A stretch of 48,219 nt of DNA from a virus (IMGVR_UViG_3300032307_000921:1-48219); one strand, 5' to 3'; positions 30,001 to 39,111 are shown, counted from the first letter of the stretch. Numbers and translations: made by a program. The notes: generated from the sequence alone by a model not told the origin.

Positions 30001-31744
30001 TAACCGCTAACATATTTCTTACTGTAGGCTTAAAACCGATTCCAGTCGCAGTATCCTCAACTTTTCTTAATAGAGCTGTAGAAATTTGACTTTCGTAATC
30101 AGATAGTTTTTTGTTAGCTTGAGTTTCGAGTAATGTGATTTGTTTATCAAATCTTCCTTCATCTTCAAATACAAACCATTTTTCTTTAACCAAAGTACCC
30201 GTGGCTAAGAGTTCTAATGTTTCAATAATTCCAGATGGGGTTTTAGGTAATTCTATAGAAGTTGGGACAAAAAACTTTGTCAAATTAATCTTCGTCTGTG
30301 TCTCATCTATAGTACTAGGATTTGCGATTCCAGTCTGAATTCTAGTTGTTTCTCTCCAATTTATTTCTGAAAACACCGGCGCCTTTGCTTCAATCATATC
30401 ATACTTTATAGGGTTTGGTATCGGAGCAGCACCTTTAGAACCTAAAGTCGGATTATTCGCCAAAGCGTCATTAAATTTTACAATATCCCCTTGTAGTTGA
30501 GTTATCGCAGTTTCTTTAGCTTCTTTTGACAAGTCTTTGAATACGTATAATCTTTGACCCGTTTTAAGAACTATTGGCTTAGTATTCAAATTAATGTTAA
30601 ACCAAGATGTATTTGACCCTCTTACTGCAGTAAAGTATTGTGTGAGAACAGATTTATAATTTCTTATATTCGTTAATGATTCAACTTCAGTTTTGTCAAA
30701 TGAATCGGCAATTAGTTGTTCAAAACTCTCCAACTTATTCATAAGTTGTACTAATGTCAATTCAGGAAAGTCGGGAGCGATTAACCCTTTAGCTTTGTAT
30801 TCACTATAAACTTCTATTATTTTTTGATACCCTTTTTCCGCAACAAGTTGAGTAACCACCGCTTCATTAGAACCTAAATTATTAGCACCCCTTTCGGCTT
30901 GAGTACTTGCTTGAGACTCCGCAGCCTTATTAGGCTGTTGTGGCCCATCTACTGTTTGAGTAACATCAAACCTTTGGCTGTACATGTGTGGAGCTGCCAA
31001 TAGGTGACCCATAGAAACTTCATTCAAGATATTGAATTTATATCCGACGAAATTTAATCTAACCTGATAATTTCCACTAAAACCATTAAATGATGCGTGA
31101 AAAGTTTTTAAGTTAAGTTGATATCTAATTGCTTGTCCATAATACCCTTTTAATGTAAGATAGAATTGTGGGTATGGTAAGTTAAAAAACGCAGAATATG
31201 GGGAATTATTTCCTAATTGAAATAACCCTTTCCCTTGAACATCTTCCAACAACATTTCCACAGTAGGAATGAAACTTGATGACGTTTTTATATTAATTGA
31301 TGTAATTCCTAGTAATCCATTATCAATTATGTCTTTTTGATTTACAACCGTGTCAAGTATATAAGGATTACTATTATCTGTTGCTGGCTGTGCTATTGCA
31401 GCCTTTTGATTTTCCCCTTTGAATTGTGTTGTATTTTCTCCAGTTAACTCATCATAATAACCTGTTCCAAGATACGAATTTTTACTAGGTTTCAAAAAAT
31501 TCATTTTTGCCACAGAGATAGTTCCGATTCTATCATTAGGACTCCCACCAACCGATAATTTTGTTCTCGGTAGAACATCCGCCTCCAGATTGGCGTACAT
31601 GACAAGATTTTCATGGTCAACAAGTCTTTCTCTAATATTTCCAAAATTATCTGTAGTTTTGTTAGGGTCGACCACAATAATATTGTTTTCGTCCAACTCA
31701 ACTAAAATATTTCCACTTGTGTCCGCTTGTGTGTTACCTACCAT
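24032..31744 (-). CDS. Giant baseplate hub-like protein (2570 aa) with possible peptidoglycan hydrolase and IPT/TIG domain
   Basis: The longest gene in the window. Residues about 139-250 (LLGITSINIKTSS, LPYPQFYLTLKGYYGQAIRY) and about 1865-1913 (IQPTMYFNLRHVPMFDGPYL, ITEVNHSIQQGSFQTTFDG) resemble tail-hub proteins of the gp27/gpD type. Residues about 1995-2118 (VDLQVAIYAISYIRTYQEAS, FNGWNNNFATLSLSQDW) resemble a glycosidase domain, possibly with the Glu of TYQEAS as catalytic acid. Residues about 2190-2281 are an IPT/TIG Ig-like domain (LSTFSPSAGFTGTIVQVNGR). The rest of the C-terminus is beta-rich. This would combine roles split between gp27 and gp5 in T4. Hub is likely; hydrolase is inferred. 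The start overlaps the gp53-like gene by 11 bases. Confidence 0.65.
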   Translation of the reverse strand: MVGNTQADTSGNILVELDENNIIVVDPNKTTDNFGNIRERLVDHENLVMYANLEADVLPRTKLSVGGSPNDRIGTISVAKMNFLKPSKNSYLGTGYYDELTGENTTQFKGENQKAAIAQPATDNSNPYILDTVVNQKDIIDNGLLGITSINIKTSSSFIPTVEMLLEDVQGKGLFQLGNNSPYSAFFNLPYPQFYLTLKGYYGQAIRYQLNLKTFHASFNGFSGNYQVRLNFVGYKFNILNEVSMGHLLAAPHMYSQRFDVTQTVDGPQQPNKAAESQASTQAERGANNLGSNEAVVTQLVAEKGYQKIIEVYSEYKAKGLIAPDFPELTLVQLMNKLESFEQLIADSFDKTEVESLTNIRNYKSVLTQYFTAVRGSNTSWFNINLNTKPIVLKTGQRLYVFKDLSKEAKETAITQLQGDIVKFNDALANNPTLGSKGAAPIPNPIKYDMIEAKAPVFSEINWRETTRIQTGIANPSTIDETQTKINLTKFFVPTSIELPKTPSGIIETLELLATGTLVKEKWFVFEDEGRFDKQITLLETQANKKLSDYESQISTALLRKVEDTATGIGFKPTVRNMLAVIMASAEGFIRLLDDVHTNAWDVKYDPVRKQAILNDLASAPSSDSQDDLKLGANAIDEIGGIKLAEIPVYPWPQFFVETQDEKNKFQLKYIADPSVVDLTQGYLFDKWPEVEFVEEYMKGLTQKFQNPNAPPPLDNERDTNIININAIEFPSVGLAYSNKEEIKFFYEIWERQFLTSHYSGFIRGNTNQINELITLNIEAETNNIISKLGISSPYLTLKLKNFNLNAQDYPEFLRTISNSGTGRAYQDFIRDFFVTPYIKRITENSFSILSTLDLGKIPQTATKSEALRSLVVNAPNDPLIVDTLPYTDQTWCLNNLNQGNSALSNQVYNTNKSLTIFEQRRIIANFTDVYNYTTNRPVTNFSYILNQNPTETIDTTGLSTYTTYGPLGLSAFYLNRNPQDFVATEGYINGTTPTRAFSPRSTTSMLNTPYFINAVQNGVYNSRLSGITYPYVQAAYMFLNSLPLATLREKYKSVSNNITTDLDYISSTFKKFGAIHKLPYAWILKYGSIWHRYKKYKESNVDILESAWKNFDYAGNYYPVTSAVTETYEFKYSNVDTKITLQSEADNQIQMQVGFYPKVINDFNVFLNGYDLYENYTSEEIQQSVNSGMKLYNFSSSNINSAKQGDKNLRLTTWSILLPNITIRPPVDCNPKDNTVGDDYFVIPSFGTSFNQTVDSCLSAQTTSPTTVVDLTNNPNMYNGSVRCLWSAPNFGYFDSNQLAFPEPDSYLTSITTGNLQTPLYFLTQNDYTKIEEVFSVFEKKILDSFETEFLNFCKPIGNASTGRNIVTFGQSPVDPNATFKNFQSLFRSLMVVPAKTQTETDELYFNNVINNQYSLFQNGIKSFMEYDVIFKYGNPSNYERRIFDSYLSHNNTQEVVDPITFEPYVPNSLPSAGGNLTLSQSQINNRQAWTTLETEVGFSTIPNVRYSSIGSYITDFFIDNNIAFTSDNVTLLAPIIKMYATQKLNNPNLNAIQFQNQLNQYLERETLLQNNFLNGVLSRLRKDLPDQVQLPERVINSVITGDQSKVENYEVFKSLNDKWIAGGDWKTKTLFEDMLFLDRASRNIGDSILLDIFDLKYMFGVGGKTPGEFSLNQAMSVFTFISGILIKNNFVVMPLPAYVNFYNIQDVDVTATPKLDRPEQFANNLWGTFLDVDYRNSGPKMVCFYAGKPSQYLKLPKGDSKYRDDAFEMRRSSGNPLLEDQQGKKDWALSNKCVGFNVDVGIRNQNIFYSMTVSQDNGVATSESINVQLDMANQASGRQIATQNNSLYNLYKNRSYKCSITSLGNALIQPTMYFNLRHVPMFDGPYLITEVNHSIQQGSFQTTFDGTRQGYFDLPTIDSFLQSINQNLITKLEEILKINKDQVKISATTNNVKSTQVVQQADNTKDTTNSCSSKITAPVYTNGGYEAVDATLTEMTPQVFAEALKRLLPNNVDLQVAIYAISYIRTYQEASNTGAGMFNGWNNNFATLSLSQDWFGQVSLLEKRYSCINIRTNPGNASSEPIAHFDSLDKYIQFMAGRLRSNLDRIVQLGLTKYYVCHWPVDNISEEYYNENEDEFLQTKQTFEKALTSAAESGLKTKNEILKDIENNDKNGNQEQTPDVTQTVGQTCPPPVLSTFSPSAGFTGTIVQVNGRNFESVESIQVIDKVVELKDITVFNSETLRFILPEIQIPEGQTVATGRITVKTKYGDIESLVDFTFNPALENKTTSSAGGYVNTNTTEVTSVSQQEEVGADANLQNTLPQQPMFVSEKTKDILTVKIGQTDFEEGGWRIKPVPLYSFRINIIEVGPNNTVTSSKITSGNFLDLTGFVSEDGQTFSITRDQFIQAKFAEDIEIEKGKRLEIHTQIKLTATSADKEKYPNDSIREVNFFIEVPSSELTVQPDASLSFIQRSSDVTLPNLQGPMYYNIRRPDGGFITYRFNCLTCPISKVFVAESSNQTTPLSITSTNNSDTKYTTVIDVNARGSFVLSVIYQNKNNAGTFTATSNVFTL

Positions 31745-32057
31745 AATAATAAAAATGATTTTCTAATGCTGCCTTATAGTCCTGTAAAGATGGTAATAAC
31801 GGAAATGGGATAATCAATACCGCTCCGTCATAAATATTATTTTCAAGACCTCCAAATTGTGGATTCGCCTGAAGGATTAACCAGCTAAATACAGGTGAGT
31901 TATAAAATTCTTGTGAAACTTTATCTAATCTACTTTTAGCAACTTTATAGATAAATGCCTTATCTGTCGGTTTTTGAGGCAGGTATACAAAGGGTACAAC
32001 TGTTTGTTCCCCATTAATAAGAAAATCACTATATCTATTCCAATATTGATATGCCAT
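31734..32057 (-). CDS. gp53: Baseplate wedge protein gp53-like
   Basis: A 107-residue protein (T4 gp53 is 196), starting MAYQYWNRYSDFLINGEQTV. It shows the gp53/LysM-like pattern of a basic helix (KSRLDKVSQEFYNSPVFSWL, about 43-62), then ILQANPQFGGLENNIYDGAV and a final LIIPFPL strand. gp53 clips wedges to the hub and tube in T4. Its ATG shares one base with the preceding stop, and its end overlaps the hub-like gene by 11 bases. The short length suggests that only the core fold is present. Confidence 0.7.
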   Translation of the reverse strand: MAYQYWNRYSDFLINGEQTVVPFVYLPQKPTDKAFIYKVAKSRLDKVSQEFYNSPVFSWLILQANPQFGGLENNIYDGAVLIIPFPLLPSLQDYKAALENHFYYYGR

Positions 32058-35000
32058 TAGTTAAGTTTTGCTTTAGATATATACGCACCTGTAGCGTTTC
32101 CATTTGTATCATTCCAAGTTAATACATTTGTATTTTGATTTGTTGTATTTGCCAAACCTTTTATCATATTTTCTTGAGATGTTTTTTGTCCACTATCCGC
32201 AGAATTCTCTGTTGTAAAGGTCAAATTTCTTTGTTTGGTAGAATCGAATGGTGTATAAATTAAATAATCTTTCAAGTCATTTTTTTCCAAATTTTCTATG
32301 AATGATTTCGTAATATTATTTTCTTCCAAGAAAATAGGTCTAGCAGTTGCTATCCAATACGTATCAAATATTCTTTCAATGTCAACAGATCCATCACCAA
32401 GTAATGCTTGGTTACCGAGAACATTTCCAATAAGTTCTTGTTTGAATGTCTCATATTTTTTTTCATCGATTACATCATCAGAAATAATCATATATACTCT
32501 TCTAAAAGGATAGTTTTCAACATTATCCCCAAATAAAGGATTAGTACTAAATGGTAAGAAAACTTTTTCAACTGTAACTACATTTGATTTTCCATTTGCG
32601 GTTTCGAACACTAATATTCCTTCATATGTAGTACTAGTCGCAGGATACACGAATTTTTTTCTATCTTGAATTATTACATTAAATGCCGCAATATCTTGTT
32701 GTATTTTGGTTGTATCTTGAACTAACTCCAAATATGTATCTGTTACAGCACTTGTTGAAGTTGGGTGTACGTCTGTCGTCCCTGACGTTACATATATTCT
32801 GACAGGTCCATTTTTAGCCTGAAGTCCATCAGTACCTGTGTTAGACTCTGTTGGGTCAAACAATATTGTATTTAATCTACCAAGAGTTTGTAGATATGTC
32901 TGTTCTTCATTTACTAAACTCTGTGTAATTGTTGAAATTCCATTCTGAAATGAACTCCTTTTCTTTGACACAAAATTTCGATAATTTTCTTTCAGAGCTC
33001 TGATTAACTTAGGTGATAAATTTTTTGATGGTTCAGAAATAAATTTAATGAATCCTTCTGTGTCGTCTTTTATATCTTCATCAAGTTGTACAAATATTTC
33101 ATCAAATCTTTTCTCTACATTATTAGGCTTACCAAACAATACTACCGGATCATCGTCTACATTGAAATTTCCTTGGGTGTAATTTCTTTCTAACATCCAT
33201 TGTTGCCTTACCGCATTGTTATATTGATTAACAGTTTCTTTAGTCTTATTGACAACATTTGTAAAATATGTTTGAGTGTCACTAACAACCTTACCCATAA
33301 ATTCACTATAACTTATAACACCAGTTGTGATTCCACTTACGTCTATCAAAGAACTAACTATCGTACCAATAGTATTATTGTTATCTTGACCATTATTTGG
33401 TGCTGCACTGTTGACACCAGGTATTGGTGGTGGAACTTGACCAGCTAAAAATATTTGGTCTAATATTTTTGAAGACTCAATGTCCGTGGCGTCCGCCCTA
33501 TCATCATAAATTTCTGTGTTAGCATAATAATTGAAGGTCAATGCATTCTGTAACTTATCAACTGACTCTTTCAATCCACTACCTCCAACAAAGTTAAATG
33601 ATAATGTGACGTTTGCAATCATTGGTTGAACACCAATTCCTTCAGGATTGATATCTAACCCTTCATAATTTATTGCTAACGATGTAGGAATAATCTTTGT
33701 ATTATAAAAATCACCTACTCTCAACACTAACACCGGTGGTGCACCAAATGACGTGTTAGTTGCATTATCATACTGTAGTTCTTGCTTACCGCCTGGTGTG
33801 GATTGTTTAACTGTTGGTATTGTATCACCAGGTCTCATACACTGTTGTAAAAACGTCAACCTTGAATTCAATCCTTCAGGAGTCATAGAATGAAAAGATG
33901 GTTGAAAAAACTTTAATTTGTCTTTCAAATTATCATAAACCATTGGCGTTTCAGCCTTAATAGTTTCAAAATAATCACACTCGGATAATAAAGCTCTGAC
34001 GACTTTTTTTGTAATATTATCTCTTGGTTCCCATCGTGGTTCAATAATAGGTTCAGGTACAGTCTGAGTGACAACATTTCCAATTAAAATTGGGATTGTA
34101 CCTGAACTTGTAGTGGGATTTGTCTGTCCTCCTGGTGTTCCTTGGCCATTAGGCCCTGTCTGTGGTGCTTTCAAGTTTGGAACTATTTTTGAAATAAATG
34201 ACCTTCTACAAGCCATTGCTCCAACTGTAAAAACTTCCTTAGCCCCAACTGGAGTATCTCCTCCATCAGCACTTGGATTACTATCACTACAATCAAAAGT
34301 GGCTCCGTTCGCCTCGAGTGAATCAATATATGGTCCTTTAGTTAAATTACTTTTCCTAGGATTAGACACTGCCCTTTCTCCGAGAGCTCCAGCTCGTTCT
34401 TGCGGTGTTCCAGGGTCTGTTTTGACCATCAATCGTTTTTGTGCTATAAAAGTTTTTGTTGCGTTATTTTCCTCAAAAAATCTGACGGTTGACTCTATTC
34501 TACGTATTGATAATGCGTCATTATATGAAACTGTCTGAGGTGCCGAACAACTCGCACTAACATATACTGTCACAGTTCCTTCATTGGTTTCCAATTGTTT
34601 CCCTAAATCCATTGCAAACTCATTCATCGCCTCATAATTCGGAGTAACTGCCGTATCAAAAAAAGTTTTAGTCTCTTGAGCATTGTCTTTTGTTGAATAC
34701 TCTGTTTTAACTTCTCCACTATATCTTGCGTATTCCGTAGTATAATTTATACTTGTTTTTGGTTTGGGATAATCATTCCCAAAATAAAATCCTAGTTGTA
34801 AATATTTGTCGAAGTTTAAGTTTGTATTTCCTCCTCCACCCTCTTGAGCGAGTGGTTGAGTTTCACCATTAGGTGAGAAAGCACCTGTTTCTATCGTTCC
34901 ACGAGTATATACAATTTGTTCTCGGGTCATTTCTTTTGAAGAAATTGCCTGTTGTAATTCGAACAAATCATTTGGATTTACTGTTACATATTTTTTTGCT

Positions 35001-37186
35001 AATTCATAGATATCGTACTTTCTACATCCAGCAAAAAAAGATTCCAATATACTATCAACACGAGTCTTATTTGTTTCGTTACCCAAAACTTTATTCACAA
35101 TGACATTAAGAACTGATGGATGGTCAACAACAATTTTCCACTGAAGGCTTCCTGTTCTTGATGTATTTTTATAAGTGTAGATTGGTTCTGGTCTTCCCAA
35201 GAAATCTGATTGATTCCAGTTAGAAGATACGTTTTCACTGAATGTTAATCCATATGGAGGAAACCACATTACTCTGCCACCATTAGGACCTCTCTCACAA
35301 ACAGGTAAATCAGACGTTGAAAATCCTGGTGTACTAGATGTTCTCCAAGCCAAGTTCTCTAATGAAAACATATATTTTTTGGCAACCGCATTATTAATAG
35401 TCCCAACAATATTCGTTGAATCCTGCCCACCTTCTTGTTTGTTTGGAACAATATTAAGGTTATATGTCTTATCTAATACGGAATAAGCAAACCTTCTACC
35501 TTCAGTTGTAATACCATCTGTTTTTTGTAAATCATTATATTGTAAGTATGGTAAATCTTTGGCAAATACACGACAATATTCAGTACCTACCTCTTGTCCG
35601 ATTGCCCCAACATATCGATAAACTCTTGAACCTTTAGTAAGTTCTTTATATCCATCATTGAATACTTTACTTACTTGATCTATTGCATTTCCAACGTGTT
35701 GAAGACGTTTACCTCCTTGAGGTTGGCTATCAATAATCCTTTGTGTTTTGTCAAGGATAGACCCATCTCGGAAATCGTTATTAACTGACTCAGTATTAAC
35801 GTAAGACGATGGTCTGAAGTCCTCATCTTGTTCAGTAACCTCACCACCAATACCAACTTTCTTACCAGCATTACCTCTGTACTTAGGTGAAACCCAAGTA
35901 AATCCACCTTCGATACCTCCACCATTACTATATGTCGGTCCATTCGCTCCAAGTCTTATTGATTGGCTTGGCCCCTCATACAACTGAGCTAACTCTGAAG
36001 GACCATATACTGGTGATTGTTGTTCAACACCAAACTGATTAACAGGTACATCTCCAACAGGAGAAAATACTTGAGATGGATTGGAAGTTATACTTCCAAC
36101 ATAAAAGTTACTATTATCAGATACTGTACCTAAAAGAGTACCACCTACCCTTTGGAAAAAGTTTCTTGGGAAATTAGGTTTGTATCTGTTAAAATCTATG
36201 TTCTTGAACAACCGAGACCTTTGTCCCGCCCCCATGTTATTAAACATGATTTGAGATCCAGTCTCTCCACCGCCCATTAATCGATTAAAGAACTTACCAA
36301 CACCACTTTGTCTAAAAGCATTGGATAGTTGTTGTATTGTAGTTGGCTGACCTAAAGTAGTATTTGGGTCAAAATATGAACCTGGTATAGGTGATACAGG
36401 TAATATACTTCCTCCGAGTCTTAAAGCAAAGTTCGTTGCGGCAAGTATTGGATTTGCAGTTACTGTAATAGTATAAACAGGTTCAATTATAGGAACAACA
36501 CCTGTTAATATATTAACAATGTCAGTACCACTAGAAACGTTAAGGATATTTGCCCTCCCTAATGTATCCTGACGTATTTGAGACGCGATTCTTTCATTGA
36601 ATTCTTTCCTTAGAGTTTGAGCTCCTAAACGAGCAATGAATGAATCTTGACTTAATAAACCGTTACTTCCACTTGGATCTGGCGATAATAAAATAGAAAC
36701 TGGTGTATAAGTTGAAGATACAAACGTTGTTGGATATGGTTGATTATTTTGTGTATTTGTGGATACAGGACGATTTAGTGAACTAAAAAATTCAGCTCCG
36801 TCTAACGCAACTTCATTTCCATTTGAAAAAACGTTTAGAGGTTTCCACTTTTGAGATTCAGGTAACGATTGACCTACTATATTTGCGTCTTGATAACCAT
36901 ATTCACCTTCATTTGATTTTGTATTAAGTAAGGCTCCTGGATCTGGTACTTGCTCATATCCACCTTCATTTCCATATTGATTTAGTGGATATAACTTATT
37001 GGCGAAAGAAGGTTCGTCAATCAATTTATCAGGACTATCTTGAACTGACGAATTCGATTGAACGTATTCCGTATCGATTGGTTGTGTTGGTCTATTTGGG
37101 GCTTTTGCATAGGGAGTTAAATTCCTAGTCAAAAGTTTTTTTCTAAACCCCTCTGAATTTGTTAAATCTAATAACGGACTTGCCAT
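32057..37186 (-). CDS. Giant virion protein (1709 aa) with OmpA-like segment
   Basis: A 1709-residue protein between the tape measure and gp53 genes. The N-terminal 400 residues are low-complexity and Asn/Gln/Pro/Ser-rich. Residues about 845-940 resemble the C-terminal domain of OmpA/MotB, a peptidoglycan-binding fold (VTVYVSASCSAPQTVSYNDA, then LSIRRIESTVRFFEENN). Residues about 1155-1215 (VGDFYNTKIIPTSLAINYEG, IGVQPMIANVTLSFNFVGG) look like a tail-tube-end or hub beta domain. The position fits T4 gp48/gp54 tube-initiator or baseplate-core roles, but the size is far larger. Virion structural function is likely; peptidoglycan binding is inferred. Confidence 0.6.
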   Translation of the reverse strand: MASPLLDLTNSEGFRKKLLTRNLTPYAKAPNRPTQPIDTEYVQSNSSVQDSPDKLIDEPSFANKLYPLNQYGNEGGYEQVPDPGALLNTKSNEGEYGYQDANIVGQSLPESQKWKPLNVFSNGNEVALDGAEFFSSLNRPVSTNTQNNQPYPTTFVSSTYTPVSILLSPDPSGSNGLLSQDSFIARLGAQTLRKEFNERIASQIRQDTLGRANILNVSSGTDIVNILTGVVPIIEPVYTITVTANPILAATNFALRLGGSILPVSPIPGSYFDPNTTLGQPTTIQQLSNAFRQSGVGKFFNRLMGGGETGSQIMFNNMGAGQRSRLFKNIDFNRYKPNFPRNFFQRVGGTLLGTVSDNSNFYVGSITSNPSQVFSPVGDVPVNQFGVEQQSPVYGPSELAQLYEGPSQSIRLGANGPTYSNGGGIEGGFTWVSPKYRGNAGKKVGIGGEVTEQDEDFRPSSYVNTESVNNDFRDGSILDKTQRIIDSQPQGGKRLQHVGNAIDQVSKVFNDGYKELTKGSRVYRYVGAIGQEVGTEYCRVFAKDLPYLQYNDLQKTDGITTEGRRFAYSVLDKTYNLNIVPNKQEGGQDSTNIVGTINNAVAKKYMFSLENLAWRTSSTPGFSTSDLPVCERGPNGGRVMWFPPYGLTFSENVSSNWNQSDFLGRPEPIYTYKNTSRTGSLQWKIVVDHPSVLNVIVNKVLGNETNKTRVDSILESFFAGCRKYDIYELAKKYVTVNPNDLFELQQAISSKEMTREQIVYTRGTIETGAFSPNGETQPLAQEGGGGNTNLNFDKYLQLGFYFGNDYPKPKTSINYTTEYARYSGEVKTEYSTKDNAQETKTFFDTAVTPNYEAMNEFAMDLGKQLETNEGTVTVYVSASCSAPQTVSYNDALSIRRIESTVRFFEENNATKTFIAQKRLMVKTDPGTPQERAGALGERAVSNPRKSNLTKGPYIDSLEANGATFDCSDSNPSADGGDTPVGAKEVFTVGAMACRRSFISKIVPNLKAPQTGPNGQGTPGGQTNPTTSSGTIPILIGNVVTQTVPEPIIEPRWEPRDNITKKVVRALLSECDYFETIKAETPMVYDNLKDKLKFFQPSFHSMTPEGLNSRLTFLQQCMRPGDTIPTVKQSTPGGKQELQYDNATNTSFGAPPVLVLRVGDFYNTKIIPTSLAINYEGLDINPEGIGVQPMIANVTLSFNFVGGSGLKESVDKLQNALTFNYYANTEIYDDRADATDIESSKILDQIFLAGQVPPPIPGVNSAAPNNGQDNNNTIGTIVSSLIDVSGITTGVISYSEFMGKVVSDTQTYFTNVVNKTKETVNQYNNAVRQQWMLERNYTQGNFNVDDDPVVLFGKPNNVEKRFDEIFVQLDEDIKDDTEGFIKFISEPSKNLSPKLIRALKENYRNFVSKKRSSFQNGISTITQSLVNEEQTYLQTLGRLNTILFDPTESNTGTDGLQAKNGPVRIYVTSGTTDVHPTSTSAVTDTYLELVQDTTKIQQDIAAFNVIIQDRKKFVYPATSTTYEGILVFETANGKSNVVTVEKVFLPFSTNPLFGDNVENYPFRRVYMIISDDVIDEKKYETFKQELIGNVLGNQALLGDGSVDIERIFDTYWIATARPIFLEENNITKSFIENLEKNDLKDYLIYTPFDSTKQRNLTFTTENSADSGQKTSQENMIKGLANTTNQNTNVLTWNDTNGNATGAYISKAKLN

Positions 37187-37199
37187 TTATATTTTTATT

Positions 37200-37207
37200 A
37201 ATAAATA
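37200..37207 (-). promoter_or_regulatory. Candidate late promoter box TATTTATT
   Basis: Coding-strand TATTTATT followed by AATAAAAATA, 14 bases upstream of the 1709-aa gene and after the tape-measure stop. Confidence 0.4.
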
Positions 37208-37236
37208 GGTTATGATTGTTTTTTTATTTATAAATT

Positions 37237-39087
37237 TCAGTAGGTAGAAGCCCCTCCACCTCTAAACACATTATCAGGACGAGTAACTCTAACTATATAA
37301 TCCTTAAACTTATCCTCATTCAATTTATCTGAAATAGTTTTTGAAATTTGTTCTTTTTGTTCGGAACTTAAACCTGTTGGTAAATCTTGGAAATTCACGT
37401 TTACCTTTATTTCCCCAAGTAACTCAATTAGACTTTTTTGTTCTCTCACTTGGCCCTCAACAGTACCTAAATTTCGGTTTGCTCCCGACATCTTGTCAGC
37501 TGTGATATTTGTCCAAAAATCATCTTCGGTCATTGTTCCTCCTGTACCATCAGGTTTTGTATCGAAATTAGTCGCAAACTTTGATAACATCAATTCAGCC
37601 TTATCTGCCATACCTGCAGCAAATCCACCCTTCTCTTCTAATTTTTTCTTTATGTCTGATCCAATATCACCAAAAAGTTTAAGTGCCTCACTTCCTAATT
37701 CTTTAACATTTCCCCCAGCGACATTAGTTAATTCTTTCAGAGCACCCATAATATCCCCCGAGGCTATTTTTGCTTGAATTTCTTCATTATTAGCAATGTC
37801 TCCCGTCTTACCCTCACTTATCTCCCTAATTCTGTTTTTTCCATTTTCTGTTGTTAATCGTCCAGTAGTTGCATCTCCAACAACATCCACACCTGTTCTG
37901 GCACCTTCAATAATATTTTGGATATTTTTGTCAGTCAAAACACCTCCTAATAAAGAGTAATTTATTGATGCAAGGTAACTCGAACTAAGTTCGTCAATTG
38001 ATAGTTGCGCCTTAGCCAAATCTTCGAGTGTTTTTGGACCATTTTTTTGTTCATCAATTAATTCATCTAATTGTTCTTGATTAAGTTCCCCTAATTTGAC
38101 ATAATCTTCTTGCCCTTTAATTTTAACTTCATACTCTCCTCCCTTACCCATTCTACCAATATTGGCAAGATATTGTTTGTCCTCTTCGTTTTCAAACTTG
38201 AGACTAGGGCTTATTTGAGATAGTCTTTCATCCAACTCGGCAGCAGCTAATCCCAACTTACTCATTTCAGCAGCACTTACGTTTGTTTGTTGTTCTATTT
38301 CTCTGAGAGTTAAAACACCTTGTGGGTTGATTTTGAACGTTTTAGTTTTTTCATCGAAGTATGTAAATTGTTTTGCAACATCAACCAAACTATCTTGTAA
38401 TTCCCCCGGATCATTAATTGATGCATTCATGAGTGCAAACGGGTCTACTAAATTTCCCGCAGCTACTCCAAGTCTTTGGAATGCGGCTGCAACGTCAATT
38501 GCCCCCTCGGGTGATATTACTCTTTCAGCTAATTGGAAAGTTTGTTTCATGTCAAACCTCAGTAATGAAGCTTGAGCAGCCATTTTTGTCAAACCTTGAA
38601 CTCCACCTTCAAATTGAAAACGGTTCATTTGGGCCATATTGTCAGTCACATCTTTCATGACTTGTTTGGCATTCGCACCAATACTTCTTACATAGTTGAT
38701 TGAATCTTCGAGACTGTCTCCCATTTCTCCGATTCCAACACCAACATTCATAAATGCTGTTGAAAGTTCTCCAGCACTTATATTTAGAAGTTTGGACGCC
38801 GCGACCATCTCTCTTATATTTTCTGTATTCTCAATAACATTTCTTCGAGATGCTATTGCAATTCCTTCAATTTGTTTCCCTAAGTTTGGTAAGTCCACAC
38901 CAAAGGCCCTTACTTGAGGTAAAACGTCAGTAATTGATTGCTGAAACTCAGTTACTCTTTGTCTTCCTTGAGTAAAGGTAGAAAGAATTTGTCCAGATAA
39001 TTTGTCTAACCCTTTTCGAACTGCATCAATATCAAATTTTTCTGCTTCAGGTTTGTCTGCTCCGGGTGATGAGTCTTGAAAGAACAT
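37237..39087 (-). CDS. Tail tape measure protein, probable
   Basis: A 616-residue, strongly helical protein located after the tube gene and the two chaperone-like genes, the normal place for a tape measure. T4 gp29 is 590 residues, so a tail about as long as that of T4 is expected. Long helical stretches with repeated MAAQA, AAAFQRLGVAAGN and VSAAEMSKLGLAAAELDE patterns are characteristic. The C-terminus is Gly-rich (VFRGGGASTY). No obvious membrane segment or lytic domain is seen. A terminator hairpin and a TATTTATA box lie directly upstream, so it likely starts its own transcript. Confidence 0.72.
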   Translation of the reverse strand: MFFQDSSPGADKPEAEKFDIDAVRKGLDKLSGQILSTFTQGRQRVTEFQQSITDVLPQVRAFGVDLPNLGKQIEGIAIASRRNVIENTENIREMVAASKLLNISAGELSTAFMNVGVGIGEMGDSLEDSINYVRSIGANAKQVMKDVTDNMAQMNRFQFEGGVQGLTKMAAQASLLRFDMKQTFQLAERVISPEGAIDVAAAFQRLGVAAGNLVDPFALMNASINDPGELQDSLVDVAKQFTYFDEKTKTFKINPQGVLTLREIEQQTNVSAAEMSKLGLAAAELDERLSQISPSLKFENEEDKQYLANIGRMGKGGEYEVKIKGQEDYVKLGELNQEQLDELIDEQKNGPKTLEDLAKAQLSIDELSSSYLASINYSLLGGVLTDKNIQNIIEGARTGVDVVGDATTGRLTTENGKNRIREISEGKTGDIANNEEIQAKIASGDIMGALKELTNVAGGNVKELGSEALKLFGDIGSDIKKKLEEKGGFAAGMADKAELMLSKFATNFDTKPDGTGGTMTEDDFWTNITADKMSGANRNLGTVEGQVREQKSLIELLGEIKVNVNFQDLPTGLSSEQKEQISKTISDKLNEDKFKDYIVRVTRPDNVFRGGGASTY

Positions 39088-39103
39088 AGTTGATTATTTT
39101 ATC

Positions 39104-39111
39104 TATAAATA
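39104..39111 (-). promoter_or_regulatory. Candidate late promoter box TATTTATA
   Basis: Coding-strand TATTTATA followed by GATAAAATAA, 17 bases upstream of the tape-measure gene and adjoining the 39.1-kb terminator. Confidence 0.42.

Noticed and set aside
34068-34538. Plus-strand 156-residue open frame
   Set aside because: Entirely antisense to the 1709-aa gene, with a low-complexity Pro/Ser/Val translation. No independent start signal.
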